This document shows, one piece after another, positions 56,820 to 64,000 of a stretch of 64,000 bases of DNA. The position numbers and the translations under genes were made by a program. The notes below the pieces were generated by a model, which had not been told where the DNA came from, searched no databases, and saw nothing but the letters and a program-made list of their open reading frames with translations. The DNA lies in assembly GCA_015063235.1 (NCBI GenBank), contig SUSW01000034.1, positions 1 to 64,000 on the forward strand. The letters are read 5' to 3'. This DNA comes from Thermoplasmata archaeon (GTDB lineage Archaea > Thermoplasmatota > Thermoplasmata > Methanomassiliicoccales > Methanomethylophilaceae). The stretch's first letter is position 1, and each line of letters starts with the position of its first letter.

Positions 56820-57329
56820 ATGGAAGGTATGGAAATCGTTCTATCTCCGCTGCAGCCGAACGATCGCGATTCTTTTATCAAAGACAATCAGGAAGCATTC
56901 AGATACGGAGCGACCGAAGAATTCGGTTTGAAGGATGAACATTTCGAAGAGCCCGGGGAGATCATCTCCAGAAGCACCATCGAGAAATCCATCGACGGCG
57001 GAGAGGCATACAGGATAATCCTCGAAGGGGAAAAGGTCGGCGGTGCCGTAGTCAAGGTGGAAGGCAGCAAAGGCGAACTGGAGATTCTTTTTGTATCTCC
57101 AAAGGCTCACAGCAAAGGTATCGGATATGCCGCTTGGTGCAGAATCGAGGAGATGTATCCTGATGTAGAGGTGTGGAGCACCGTAACACCTTACTTCGAG
57201 AAGAGGAACATCCATTTCTATGTGAACAGATGCGGTTTCAGTATCACAGAGTTCTACAACAGCCATCATAAGGATCCGAATGAGGATGACGGCAGCGAGA
57301 TGTTCCGTTTCAAGAAGAGGATGCGCTGA
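56820..57329 (+). CDS. GNAT-family N-acetyltransferase
   Basis: A 169-aa acetyltransferase. The acetyl-CoA site reads LEILFVSPKAHSKGIGYAAW (the Q/R-x-x-G-x-G/A loop as HSKGIG), and the C-terminal FEKRNIHFYVNRCGFSITEFY is the last GNAT strand-helix. The substrate is unknown. TATA-like GATATTATTTAC lies about 25-30 bp ahead of the start, fitting a leaderless message. The stop is TGA. Confidence 0.87.
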   Translation: MEGMEIVLSPLQPNDRDSFIKDNQEAFRYGATEEFGLKDEHFEEPGEIISRSTIEKSIDGGEAYRIILEGEKVGGAVVKVEGSKGELEILFVSPKAHSKGIGYAAWCRIEEMYPDVEVWSTVTPYFEKRNIHFYVNRCGFSITEFYNSHHKDPNEDDGSEMFRFKKRMR

Positions 57330-57340
57330 ACTGCAGAGTT

Positions 57341-57676
57341 TCAGCTTTTTGTCAGATTGTTTTTTGCTTCCGGATTATTACCGATGACAACAGATACCTT
57401 CTTGCAGCAGTCGATCTCACTGCAGTCGCTGCATGTCTCATAACCTCTACCCACGGCGCATTTGCGAATCTCGCAAAGGGATCCGCAGTAGACAGTCTTG
57501 ACGCCGTCTGTCCTGCATCCGACGCAATTGATCATCTCAGGGGTGATCTCGATACCGTTGAGCTCGCTCCATACTTTGGCGACCTTTGCCCTTAGAGAAT
57601 CATCGTCGTTCAGGGTAGCGATACGTGCCTCGCATTTCTCGCAATCAAGTCCGCAGTATCCGATCAGCTGTTTCAT
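57341..57676 (-). CDS. DUF3795 Cys-rich protein
   Basis: A 111-aa protein beginning MKQLIGYCGLDCEKCEAR, the signature of DUF3795, with further cysteines in NCVGC, CGSLCEIRKC, CSDC and DCCKK, 14 in all. Such spacing suggests zinc or Fe-S binding. The function is unknown; the family is common in anaerobes and methanogens. ATG 57676 was chosen since the family motif begins there. It diverges from the AraC-type gene. Confidence 0.8.
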   Translation of the reverse strand: MKQLIGYCGLDCEKCEARIATLNDDDSLRAKVAKVWSELNGIEITPEMINCVGCRTDGVKTVYCGSLCEIRKCAVGRGYETCSDCSEIDCCKKVSVVIGNNPEAKNNLTKS

Positions 57677-57748
57677 GACATCGTGATGTTTGAGTATCCA
57701 GAAATATTTTGTCCAGCGTGTCCGATTAAAGATCAAGTGTTGCGACTA

Positions 57749-57813
57749 CTCCGGCATCGCGATCATTGTCTGTTGTTTTCGTCGATTTGATAACAACAGT
57801 GTATCATCCGGAG
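57749..57813. repeat. Nested inverted repeats upstream of the AraC-type gene
   Basis: The outer pair is CTCCGG (57749-57754) and CCGGAG (57808-57813). The inner pair is CTGTTGTT (57770-57777) and AACAACAG (57792-57799), across 14 nt. The set lies between two divergent genes and could be an operator or a cruciform. Confidence 0.55.
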
Positions 57814-57891
57814 CGTCATCTCCCACTGTTACATCGGGAATGCAATCTTGGTTCTGTTTTTATCACATGATTGCGTTCACGATTCGAGAGA

Positions 57892-58857
57892 ATGGAGATA
57901 AGGGTCTACAACGATTTCATCAGCACTCCGGTCAACAAAGGGCGTGTGTACGAGATGAAACTTGATGACGGCTTCGCAAAGGTCACCAATTTCATCTTCG
58001 AGAAGTACGGGTTCGTCATCAATTACTATGACATGGAGACATCATTTTTCACAAACCAGGACAGAGTGGGTGAGATGGACTACATCCTGTTCAATGCTAC
58101 TCTGTTCGGAAGATTCGTCGGCAGATTCGATGAGGCAACTGTTTCAAAGCTGCCGGGAACGGGATTGATGCATCGCCCCTCCGATAAAAGGAGTTACGTG
58201 AATCTGCCTTGCAAAGGATATGTCGGATTGGGCATCGGTTTCGATTACAAGAATTTTAAGTTCTTCGATCCCGGTATGGAGATGGCTGGGTCGGATTTCC
58301 TGAGAGCGATCGAATCTAAGTACAGGGCGGACGGTCTGTCCGTCTTCTGTTTAGATGATGATGTAATGATGGAGATGTATGCGCTGCAGGCGATTCTGGA
58401 CAATCCGGATTCTATCGATGATGACAAAGTATCGGCAATAGTGTCCGATATGCTGCGCAGATTGTACAGAGTGAAGGAGATTAGATTCACCGATGTTTCA
58501 TCAGAGGCGGAACCTCTTCTCGAGGATGCTGTGTACAGCCGTATTATGTCCGATCTCAGCAAAGCGCCTCGGATAGACGAGGTCTGCAGCGAGCTTAACA
58601 CTGTCAAGTATTAGGTGAACAGACGTTTCAAGATGACCTATGGGGAAACACCTTATTCTATGCAGAGGCACCACCGTCTTCTCAAGGCGGGGAGTATGCT
58701 GATGCTCGGTGAGCGGAACATGGGGGCCGTGGCCAAAGCCATAGGATACGCCACCGAGAACAAGTTCGCTACTGCCTTTAGGAAGGAGTTCGGTTTCAGA
58801 CCAAAGCATTTTGACAGAGAGTTCGGGAATCCGCTAACACAGAATCGGAACGTATGA
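57892..58857 (+). CDS. AraC-family regulator with in-frame UAG
   Basis: Read through one TAG this is a 321-aa AraC-type regulator. Residues 1-210 form a sensory domain I do not recognise. The C-terminal 95 residues are the double helix-turn-helix: IDEVCSELNTVKY-[UAG241]-VNRRFKMTYGETPYSM, HHRLLKAGSMLML, then GAVAKAIGYATENKFATAFRKEFGFRPKHF. The second half is unmistakable AraC. The UAG sits in the first recognition helix, where relatives have an ordinary residue just before the conserved L in S-x-x-x-L-x-R-x-F. It precedes two ABC exporters/importers and probably controls them. It looks bacterial in origin. The final stop is TGA. Confidence 0.88.
58612..58614 (+). other. In-frame UAG, candidate pyrrolysine codon 241
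   Basis: The context is AAG TAT TAG GTG AAC AGA. It falls inside the first helix-turn-helix of the AraC domain, and the frame continues for 80 sense codons to TGA. Confidence 0.8.
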
Positions 58858-59084
58858 AGGTGCTCCGTCTTCCCTTTGTGCAAGACCAATATCCAATTTG
58901 TTTATTTTTCTAAACTGTCGGAATTAAAAAGAATCCAAAATTGAATTTTTAGGCATAACTAAATTATACTCATTCGGTGACATTCCCTCAGACATTGCTA
59001 CCTAAGGGTATAGGGCCCTTTACGGGTGCGATCAGGTCCGCAGATCGCAGAAAAATACAGGTATGCAAAAACGGAGGACCAAAA
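58858..59084 (+). promoter_or_regulatory. 227-bp leader of the ABC pair
   Basis: No gene is seen. TATA-like AAATTATAC (about 58962-58970) would start a transcript near 58990, leaving roughly a 90-nt leader. That leader contains AAGGG and CCCTT, which could form a short hairpin at about 59004-59021. A GGAGG Shine-Dalgarno at 59074 precedes the ATG. A structured or AraC-controlled leader is possible. Confidence 0.45.
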
Positions 59085-60872
59085 ATGGTTAAAGAAAAGA
59101 AGAAGGGCCGGATGGCAGAATTCGAAAAGTATGCTGAGGGCAGACATCACTTCGTTGCTATCGCGATGATTGGAGCAGCTGCTTCTGCTATACTGTCGGT
59201 TTTGCCATTCTACTATATTTGGCTTATAATAAATGAGGCGTTAGGTGATTGCGATACCGATCTTATGATCAGCTATGGATGGATGGCATTGGCGCTAGCT
59301 TTGCTGTCTTTGTTGGTATACATCGTGGCTTTGATGATGTCGCATCTTGCGGCTTTCCGCATTTCAAAGAATCTGAAGAAGACGATGATCACTCATGTCA
59401 TGACGCTGTCTCCAGGTGCGCTGGACGAAGAAGGCAGCGGTAGAGTCAGGAGGGTAATCCAGGATTCAGTCGAATCTACACATACATACATAGCTCATAA
59501 CCAGCCCGATCTGGCATCGACATTCGCTCTGCCTGTGGCCATAGTAGCTCTTTTGTTGATTTTTGATTGGAGATTCGCTTTGGCGGCTTTGATCCCAGTG
59601 GTGTTGGGGATCTATATGGCCGTAGGCATGCTCGGAAGAGAGAAGCTGAAGGAGAGCACGATCCAATGGCAGAACTCCATGGAGGATGTCAACAACAAGG
59701 CGGTGGAATTCGTTCGCGGAATCTCAGTGGTGAAGGTATTCCAGCAGACTGTCGATTCATTCCAGAGCTTGAAAGGGTCTATCGACAGATATTCGGATTT
59801 CTGTCAGGATTATACGAGGATGGCACGTCCGCATATGTCAGGAATGTTTACGCTCATCAACAGCTGTGGTGCGTTCATAATAGCGATGGCAGTAGTGCTA
59901 ATCGAGTTCTTTGAGAACGGTGCTATAAACAGCGATCTGATAGTCAATGCAATCTTTTACATCACGTTCACACCGATCATCAGCGTGCTGATGATGAGGA
60001 TTCTATCCCTTTCAGATCAGACGTACAAGGTGGACGATGCGATAGCACGTGTCAATAATCTCCTCTCGCTCAAACCGCTTGAAGAACCGAACGCTCCTGA
60101 GAATCCGGAGGAGTATTCCATCTCTTTCAGGGATGTCAGATTCTCCTATTCGGAGGATGCATCTCCGGCGGTGGACGGAGTCTCTTTGGATATGAGGCAG
60201 GGTACTGTGACGGCTTTGGTCGGACCGTCCGGAAGCGGAAAGTCCACAGTGGCCGGGCTGGCAGCAAGATTCTGGGATCCGCAAGAAGGTACAATTCAGA
60301 TTGGCGGCAGGGACCTTAAGAGCATAGGGAGCAAGAACATACGCAGTATTGAGAGCTATGTATTCCAGAACAATCATCTGATCAAGGGTACCCTTCTTGA
60401 CAACGTCCGTCTGGGCAAACCAGATGCAACAGAGGAAGCAGTGGCAGAGGCTTTAAGGCTGGCGCAATGTGACGATATCGTCAGGAAGATGCCTAAGGGT
60501 CTTGATACGGTGATAGGCCCGGGAGGAGTATACCTGTCAGGCGGAGAGGTTCAGAGAGTATCCATCGCCAGAGCGATACTCAGGAACGCCCCCATAGTGA
60601 TACTGGATGAGGCGACAGCATTCGCAGATCCCGAGAACGAGCATCTGATCCAGAAGGCGTTCGAGGAGTTGGCGAAAGGCCGTACGGTCCTGCTGATCGC
60701 TCACCGTCTGACAACAGTCCGCAACGCCGATATGATCTGCGTGATGGATCATGGAAGGATCGTCGAATCAGGAAAGCATGACGAGCTCGTTTCCAGATCC
60801 GGAAAGTACAGTGCAATGTGGGATGATTATCAGAAAGCGCTGTCATGGAAAGTCAAAGGGGTGTCCGCATGA
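59085..60872 (+). CDS. ABC half-transporter, YbtPQ/IrtAB-like (first)
   Basis: A 595-aa half-transporter. The N-terminal 320 residues form six membrane helices (HHFVAIAMIGAAASAILSVL ...). The ATPase domain has Walker A GPSGSGKST, signature LSGGEVQRVSIARA, Walker B IVILDEATAFADPENEH and H-loop LLIAHRL. Note FADPENEH instead of the common LD-T/S-ESE. The start MVKEKKKGRMAEF follows a GGAGG. It overlaps its partner gene (ATGA), so the two form a heterodimer. Similar bacterial pairs import metal-siderophores or export small molecules. Confidence 0.9.
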   Translation: MVKEKKKGRMAEFEKYAEGRHHFVAIAMIGAAASAILSVLPFYYIWLIINEALGDCDTDLMISYGWMALALALLSLLVYIVALMMSHLAAFRISKNLKKTMITHVMTLSPGALDEEGSGRVRRVIQDSVESTHTYIAHNQPDLASTFALPVAIVALLLIFDWRFALAALIPVVLGIYMAVGMLGREKLKESTIQWQNSMEDVNNKAVEFVRGISVVKVFQQTVDSFQSLKGSIDRYSDFCQDYTRMARPHMSGMFTLINSCGAFIIAMAVVLIEFFENGAINSDLIVNAIFYITFTPIISVLMMRILSLSDQTYKVDDAIARVNNLLSLKPLEEPNAPENPEEYSISFRDVRFSYSEDASPAVDGVSLDMRQGTVTALVGPSGSGKSTVAGLAARFWDPQEGTIQIGGRDLKSIGSKNIRSIESYVFQNNHLIKGTLLDNVRLGKPDATEEAVAEALRLAQCDDIVRKMPKGLDTVIGPGGVYLSGGEVQRVSIARAILRNAPIVILDEATAFADPENEHLIQKAFEELAKGRTVLLIAHRLTTVRNADMICVMDHGRIVESGKHDELVSRSGKYSAMWDDYQKALSWKVKGVSA

Positions 60873-62611
60873 GCATCTCCGAATCTATGAAGAGGAAGTT
60901 TGGTCTTTCAGACAGACAGTGGATCAATCTCAAAGGAGCATCACTGTCAGCTGTTATCACAGATTTCGTTCTGATGGTCCCTATGATGATCTCGATCATG
61001 TTCGTTGCCGATATCATCGGTGATAATGAGTACGATTTTAATCTCAATTTGTGGATCTATGTGGGTTTGAGCGTACTTCTGATATTCGTACTGTTCATCG
61101 TCTATTCCTACGAGTATAACAGATGCTTCGCCTACACTTACAGAGAGAGCAAGGATGTCCGCATATCGATGGCGGAGAAGTTGGGAAAGGCTCCGCTGTC
61201 GTTCTTCTCCAAGAAGGACCCGACGGATCTCACAGTGCGTATGATGGGGGATGTCACCATGCAGGAGAGCGCTCTTTCGCATTGGATGCCGGCATTGATA
61301 GCATCGCTGATCTTCACGCCTCTGATTGCAATAATGATTGTCATATGGTCACCCCTGATCGGAATTGCGATGATCTGGCCGATTCCGGTAGCACTCGCGA
61401 TAGTAGCGCTGTCATCCAAGGTGCAGAAGAAACAGAACAGAATCAAATTCGACAGAGTGGAGAAGGTCACAGAGATGATCCAGGAATCTATCGAATGTTC
61501 GGTGGATCTGAAAGCAAACGATGCACAGGACATATATCTGAAGAAATTCAACAAGGAATTGGATTCGGTCGAGAGTTCCGAGATCAGGTGTGAGTTAACC
61601 ACTGCATTATTCGTAGTAGGTGCACAGGCCGTATTGAAATTCGGAATCGCGACCACCGCCATAGTGGGTACGATTCTGGTAGCGGACAGTACTCTGCCGA
61701 TAATTGTTCTCATCATAGCATTGATCATGGCAGGACGTATCTACGATCCTATAAACATCGCCCTTCAGAATCTGGCAGCGATACTTACCGCAGAGGATCA
61801 CTGCGACCGTATACAGGAGATCAACGAACTGGAGCAGCAGGTCGGTTCGAAGGAATTCAATCCTGCGAATTACGATATCGAGTTCAGGAATGTTGGATTC
61901 TCCTACGACAATGAGAGGAATGTGCTCGAAGACGTGTCCTTTGTGGCCAAGCAGGGTGAGGTAACAGCTTTGGTCGGACCGTCCGGAGGAGGAAAATCCA
62001 CAGTGGCGAGACTTGCCACCAGGTTTTGGGATATCGATAAAGGGCAGATCACTCTGGGGGGTGTTGACATCGCTACTGTGGATCCCGAGTCTTTGATGTC
62101 AAGGTATTCCATAGTCTTCCAGGACGTCGTCCTGTTCAACACGACCGTGATGGATAATATCCGCATCGGGAAGAAGGGGGCCTCGGACGAAGATGTCTTG
62201 GCAGCTGCGAAAGCAGCAATGTGCGATGAGTTCGTATCCAGCCTTCCGGAGGGATACAACACGATCATCGGAGAGAACGGAGGCAAGCTGTCCGGAGGAG
62301 AAAGGCAAAGGATCTCCATCGCCAGAGCCATCCTGAAGGACGCACCCATCATCATAATGGATGAGGCAACTGCATCCCTGGATACCGAATCCGAGAGCAG
62401 GGTTCAGGAGGCATTATCCAGATTGGTGTCGGATAAGACGGTCATAATCATAGCGCACCGCATGAGAACTGTCGAGAATGCCGACAGGATCGTTGTTCTT
62501 TCCGGAGGGAAGGTCGCAGAGGAAGGTTCCCCATCCGAACTAAGAGAATCAGACGGAATGTTCTCCAGGATGGTAGAGTTGCAGACAAACAGCGGTTCTT
62601 GGAGCCTTTAA
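60869..62611 (+). CDS. ABC half-transporter, YbtPQ/IrtAB-like (second)
   Basis: A 580-aa partner of the preceding half-transporter. Six helices fill residues 20-300, beginning WINLKGASLSAVITDFVLMV. The ATPase domain has GPSGGGKST, LSGGERQRISIARAIL, IIIMDEATASLDTESE and IIAHRM, a canonical active site. Start MSISESMKRKF by ATGA overlap with the first gene. The stop is TAA, followed by a strong hairpin. In gut bacteria such gene pairs commonly follow an AraC-type regulator, as here. Confidence 0.92.
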   Translation: MSISESMKRKFGLSDRQWINLKGASLSAVITDFVLMVPMMISIMFVADIIGDNEYDFNLNLWIYVGLSVLLIFVLFIVYSYEYNRCFAYTYRESKDVRISMAEKLGKAPLSFFSKKDPTDLTVRMMGDVTMQESALSHWMPALIASLIFTPLIAIMIVIWSPLIGIAMIWPIPVALAIVALSSKVQKKQNRIKFDRVEKVTEMIQESIECSVDLKANDAQDIYLKKFNKELDSVESSEIRCELTTALFVVGAQAVLKFGIATTAIVGTILVADSTLPIIVLIIALIMAGRIYDPINIALQNLAAILTAEDHCDRIQEINELEQQVGSKEFNPANYDIEFRNVGFSYDNERNVLEDVSFVAKQGEVTALVGPSGGGKSTVARLATRFWDIDKGQITLGGVDIATVDPESLMSRYSIVFQDVVLFNTTVMDNIRIGKKGASDEDVLAAAKAAMCDEFVSSLPEGYNTIIGENGGKLSGGERQRISIARAILKDAPIIIMDEATASLDTESESRVQEALSRLVSDKTVIIIAHRMRTVENADRIVVLSGGKVAEEGSPSELRESDGMFSRMVELQTNSGSWSL

Positions 62612-62620
62612 ACGATTTCT

Positions 62621-62640
62621 GACCGGCCTGATGGCCGGTC
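62621..62640. terminator. Shared terminator between ABC pair and MFS gene
   Basis: An 8-bp perfect stem GACCGGCC/GGCCGGTC with a TGAT loop lies between the converging transcripts. Confidence 0.75.
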
Positions 62641-62668
62641 ATCTCATAATGACGATTCGAATAATTAT

Positions 62669-64000
62669 TCACATACTATCCGTTGCCGGACCATCTTTCA
62701 TGTTTCTGACGGATAGCGTTAGGATAGCTCCTAGGGCGGCCATCACTATGCACACCATGCAGCAGAAACGGAATCCACTGCCCAGTCCTTCTGTGATCGC
62801 GATGTCGACAAATATGTCGAAAACAGACACTCCAAGCGATGCGCCCAGGAAGGAGATCATGGTTCCGAAGGTGGCCGCTTCGTCTTTGAGGGGCCCCGGC
62901 ATGTGCCTGATCAGCCTGACGTAATGGGCAGTTTCGTATATTGCATATGCAGTTCCCATTGTAAGCAGCGTCAGGACGAGCATGACGATGCCCCAGCTCT
63001 CTTCCATGAAGATGAAAAGCAGGCTGAACACTGCCGACAATATGCATCCTCCGACCAGAACGTTCCTGCACCCTTTCGTTTCGCAGATCCTTCCGACTGG
63101 GATGGAGATGAAGACGACCGCCACGGAGATGATGGCGAAATATACTCCGGATTCGAAGACAGTCATGTTCCAACCGATCTCCAGATAGTACGGGATCAGG
63201 AAGAGCATCCCTTCTATGAGCATGACAGCCAGCAGCATGGATAAGGACAGTATCCTGAATTCTTTGTTGGCTATTATGGAGTGGCTGATGATTCCGTTAT
63301 CCCCGTGCTTTCTTATATGCAGCACAAGGAGGCAACCGCTCACCACCCAGATCACGGCGTAGACGATGACGATGGTGCCGCCGTCGACCACATCCTCAAA
63401 GAACATCAGCATGGATACCACGAATGTGACAGAGAGCAGCATTCCTTTGATATCGAAGTGCGGTTTGGCCATCCGGGTATTCTTCGGGACGAATTTCATC
63501 GATAGGATCAGGGCGATTATGCAGACGGGTACGTTTACAAGGAATATGTACTGCCATCCGAGCGTACCGGTGAGCCATCCTCCCAGGATTGGTGCAATTA
63601 TCATCGAGGCTCCTGCACCGGTGAGCATGGCTCCGGTCACACGGCCCTGCATATCTTCCGGGAACATCGTGACTATCAGGATGGGCAGGGTCGCAGCGCA
63701 TAGGACCGCTCCTATCCCCTCAACGACCCTGAAAGCAATGAGAATCCAGTAGTTGAAATCAGAAAAGAAGCACATGACCGTTCCGATGATGAATATGCTC
63801 AGACCAATGATCAGCATGTTCCTGGAATGGCCGTGCTTGGCCAGCTTCGAGAGCGGAATGAGCATGGCGCACAGGATCAGGTCGTATCCCATCACCAGCC
63901 AGGATCCGTCCGAGACTCCCAGGCCGAAGAATAAAGAGACTTCCGGCCCCGCTATGAATATGATCGTGGAATCCAGATAGTCCATGAATGTGACCAGGCA
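62669..64000 (-). CDS. MFS transporter, DHA2-like, truncated by the window edge
   Basis: At least 443 aa are visible; the 5' end runs off the window. The first visible residues, CLVTFMDYLDSTI, match the conserved start of DHA2-type multidrug or metabolite antiporters (FMxxLDxTIVNVA). Multiple helices follow, with the motif GRVTGAMLTGAGASMIIAPILGGW. Since M at 63985 is inside the conserved helix, it is not the true start. It probably exports drugs or small metabolites. The stop is TGA. Confidence 0.88.
   Translation of the reverse strand, partial: CLVTFMDYLDSTIIFIAGPEVSLFFGLGVSDGSWLVMGYDLILCAMLIPLSKLAKHGHSRNMLIIGLSIFIIGTVMCFFSDFNYWILIAFRVVEGIGAVLCAATLPILIVTMFPEDMQGRVTGAMLTGAGASMIIAPILGGWLTGTLGWQYIFLVNVPVCIIALILSMKFVPKNTRMAKPHFDIKGMLLSVTFVVSMLMFFEDVVDGGTIVIVYAVIWVVSGCLLVLHIRKHGDNGIISHSIIANKEFRILSLSMLLAVMLIEGMLFLIPYYLEIGWNMTVFESGVYFAIISVAVVFISIPVGRICETKGCRNVLVGGCILSAVFSLLFIFMEESWGIVMLVLTLLTMGTAYAIYETAHYVRLIRHMPGPLKDEAATFGTMISFLGASLGVSVFDIFVDIAITEGLGSGFRFCCMVCIVMAALGAILTLSVRNMKDGPATDSM

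Overview
The window comes from an archaeon, most likely a member of the Methanomassiliicoccales (the methylotrophic, H2-dependent methanogens of guts and sediments). The evidence is archaeal core machinery (S6e, aIF2-gamma, MCM, NMD3, Tsr3, two aLhr-type helicases, split GMP synthetase), methanogen markers (methanogenesis marker 8, HdrD), a bacterial-type gyrase pair, TATA boxes sited for leaderless transcripts, and in-frame UAG codons inside otherwise intact genes. That last feature fits an order known to encode pyrrolysine (Pyl).

Layout. 1-5.3 kb: S6e/aIF2-gamma/PIN operon, methanogenesis marker 8, cyclophilin, an Isf-like flavoprotein, and a methyltransferase-ArsR fusion containing an in-frame UAG. 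5.3-9 kb: a FecCD-type metal or corrinoid ABC importer whose binding protein carries a dockerin-like module. 9-13.3 kb: a coupled membrane-protein pair, then purE and the two GMP synthetase subunits. 13.3-18.3 kb: a structured non-coding stretch, a Sel1 protein, a CooC/CooT/DUF4198 nickel cluster, an LMW-PTP-like protein and Tsr3. 18.5-24.5 kb: a small winged-helix protein, MCM, DUF424, NMD3 and two-subunit fumarase; nmd3 and fumB appear to start at CTG codons that overlap the preceding stop. 24.7-33.7 kb: a giant Lhr helicase with an in-frame UAG, OGG and endonuclease IV, tRNA-Thr, ThiC. 33.7-39 kb: gyrB-gyrA behind a 38-nt alternating purine-pyrimidine tract, tRNA-Phe, a 52-aa ORF and DUF531. 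39-47.6 kb: VWA/MoxR/LRR module, GGPP synthase, PurM, TerB-like protein, a second flavoprotein, RlmE and FAH. 47.6-56 kb: Lhr paralogue, HdrD, an ATP-binding regulator, EamA, rubredoxin-glutamate synthase fusion, ZIP transporter and NikR-like regulator. 57.3-64 kb: a bacterial-looking island with an AraC regulator (third in-frame UAG), paired ABC half-transporters and an MFS permease.

Main point. I assigned a stop codon to every gene whose 3' end lies in the window. All are TGA or TAA; none is TAG. TAG occurs at the end of an apparent coding region only three times (4903-4905, 26494-26496, 58612-58614). In each case the same frame continues straight into the missing half of the protein family. 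In all three the UAG separates an N-terminal catalytic or sensory part from C-terminal nucleic-acid-binding domains. I propose genome-scale UAG read-through (Pyl) reaching beyond methylamine methyltransferases into a helicase and two transcription-factor-like proteins, with a possible Pyl-dependent switch between truncated and DNA-binding forms. Read-through and its regulatory use are inference; the frame continuity is directly visible.

Other themes are metal handling (FecCD importer, CooC/CooT, ZIP, NikR-like protein, YbtPQ/IrtAB-like pair), with a recurring GTAACAC box at two of these promoters, and DNA repair and topology genes.
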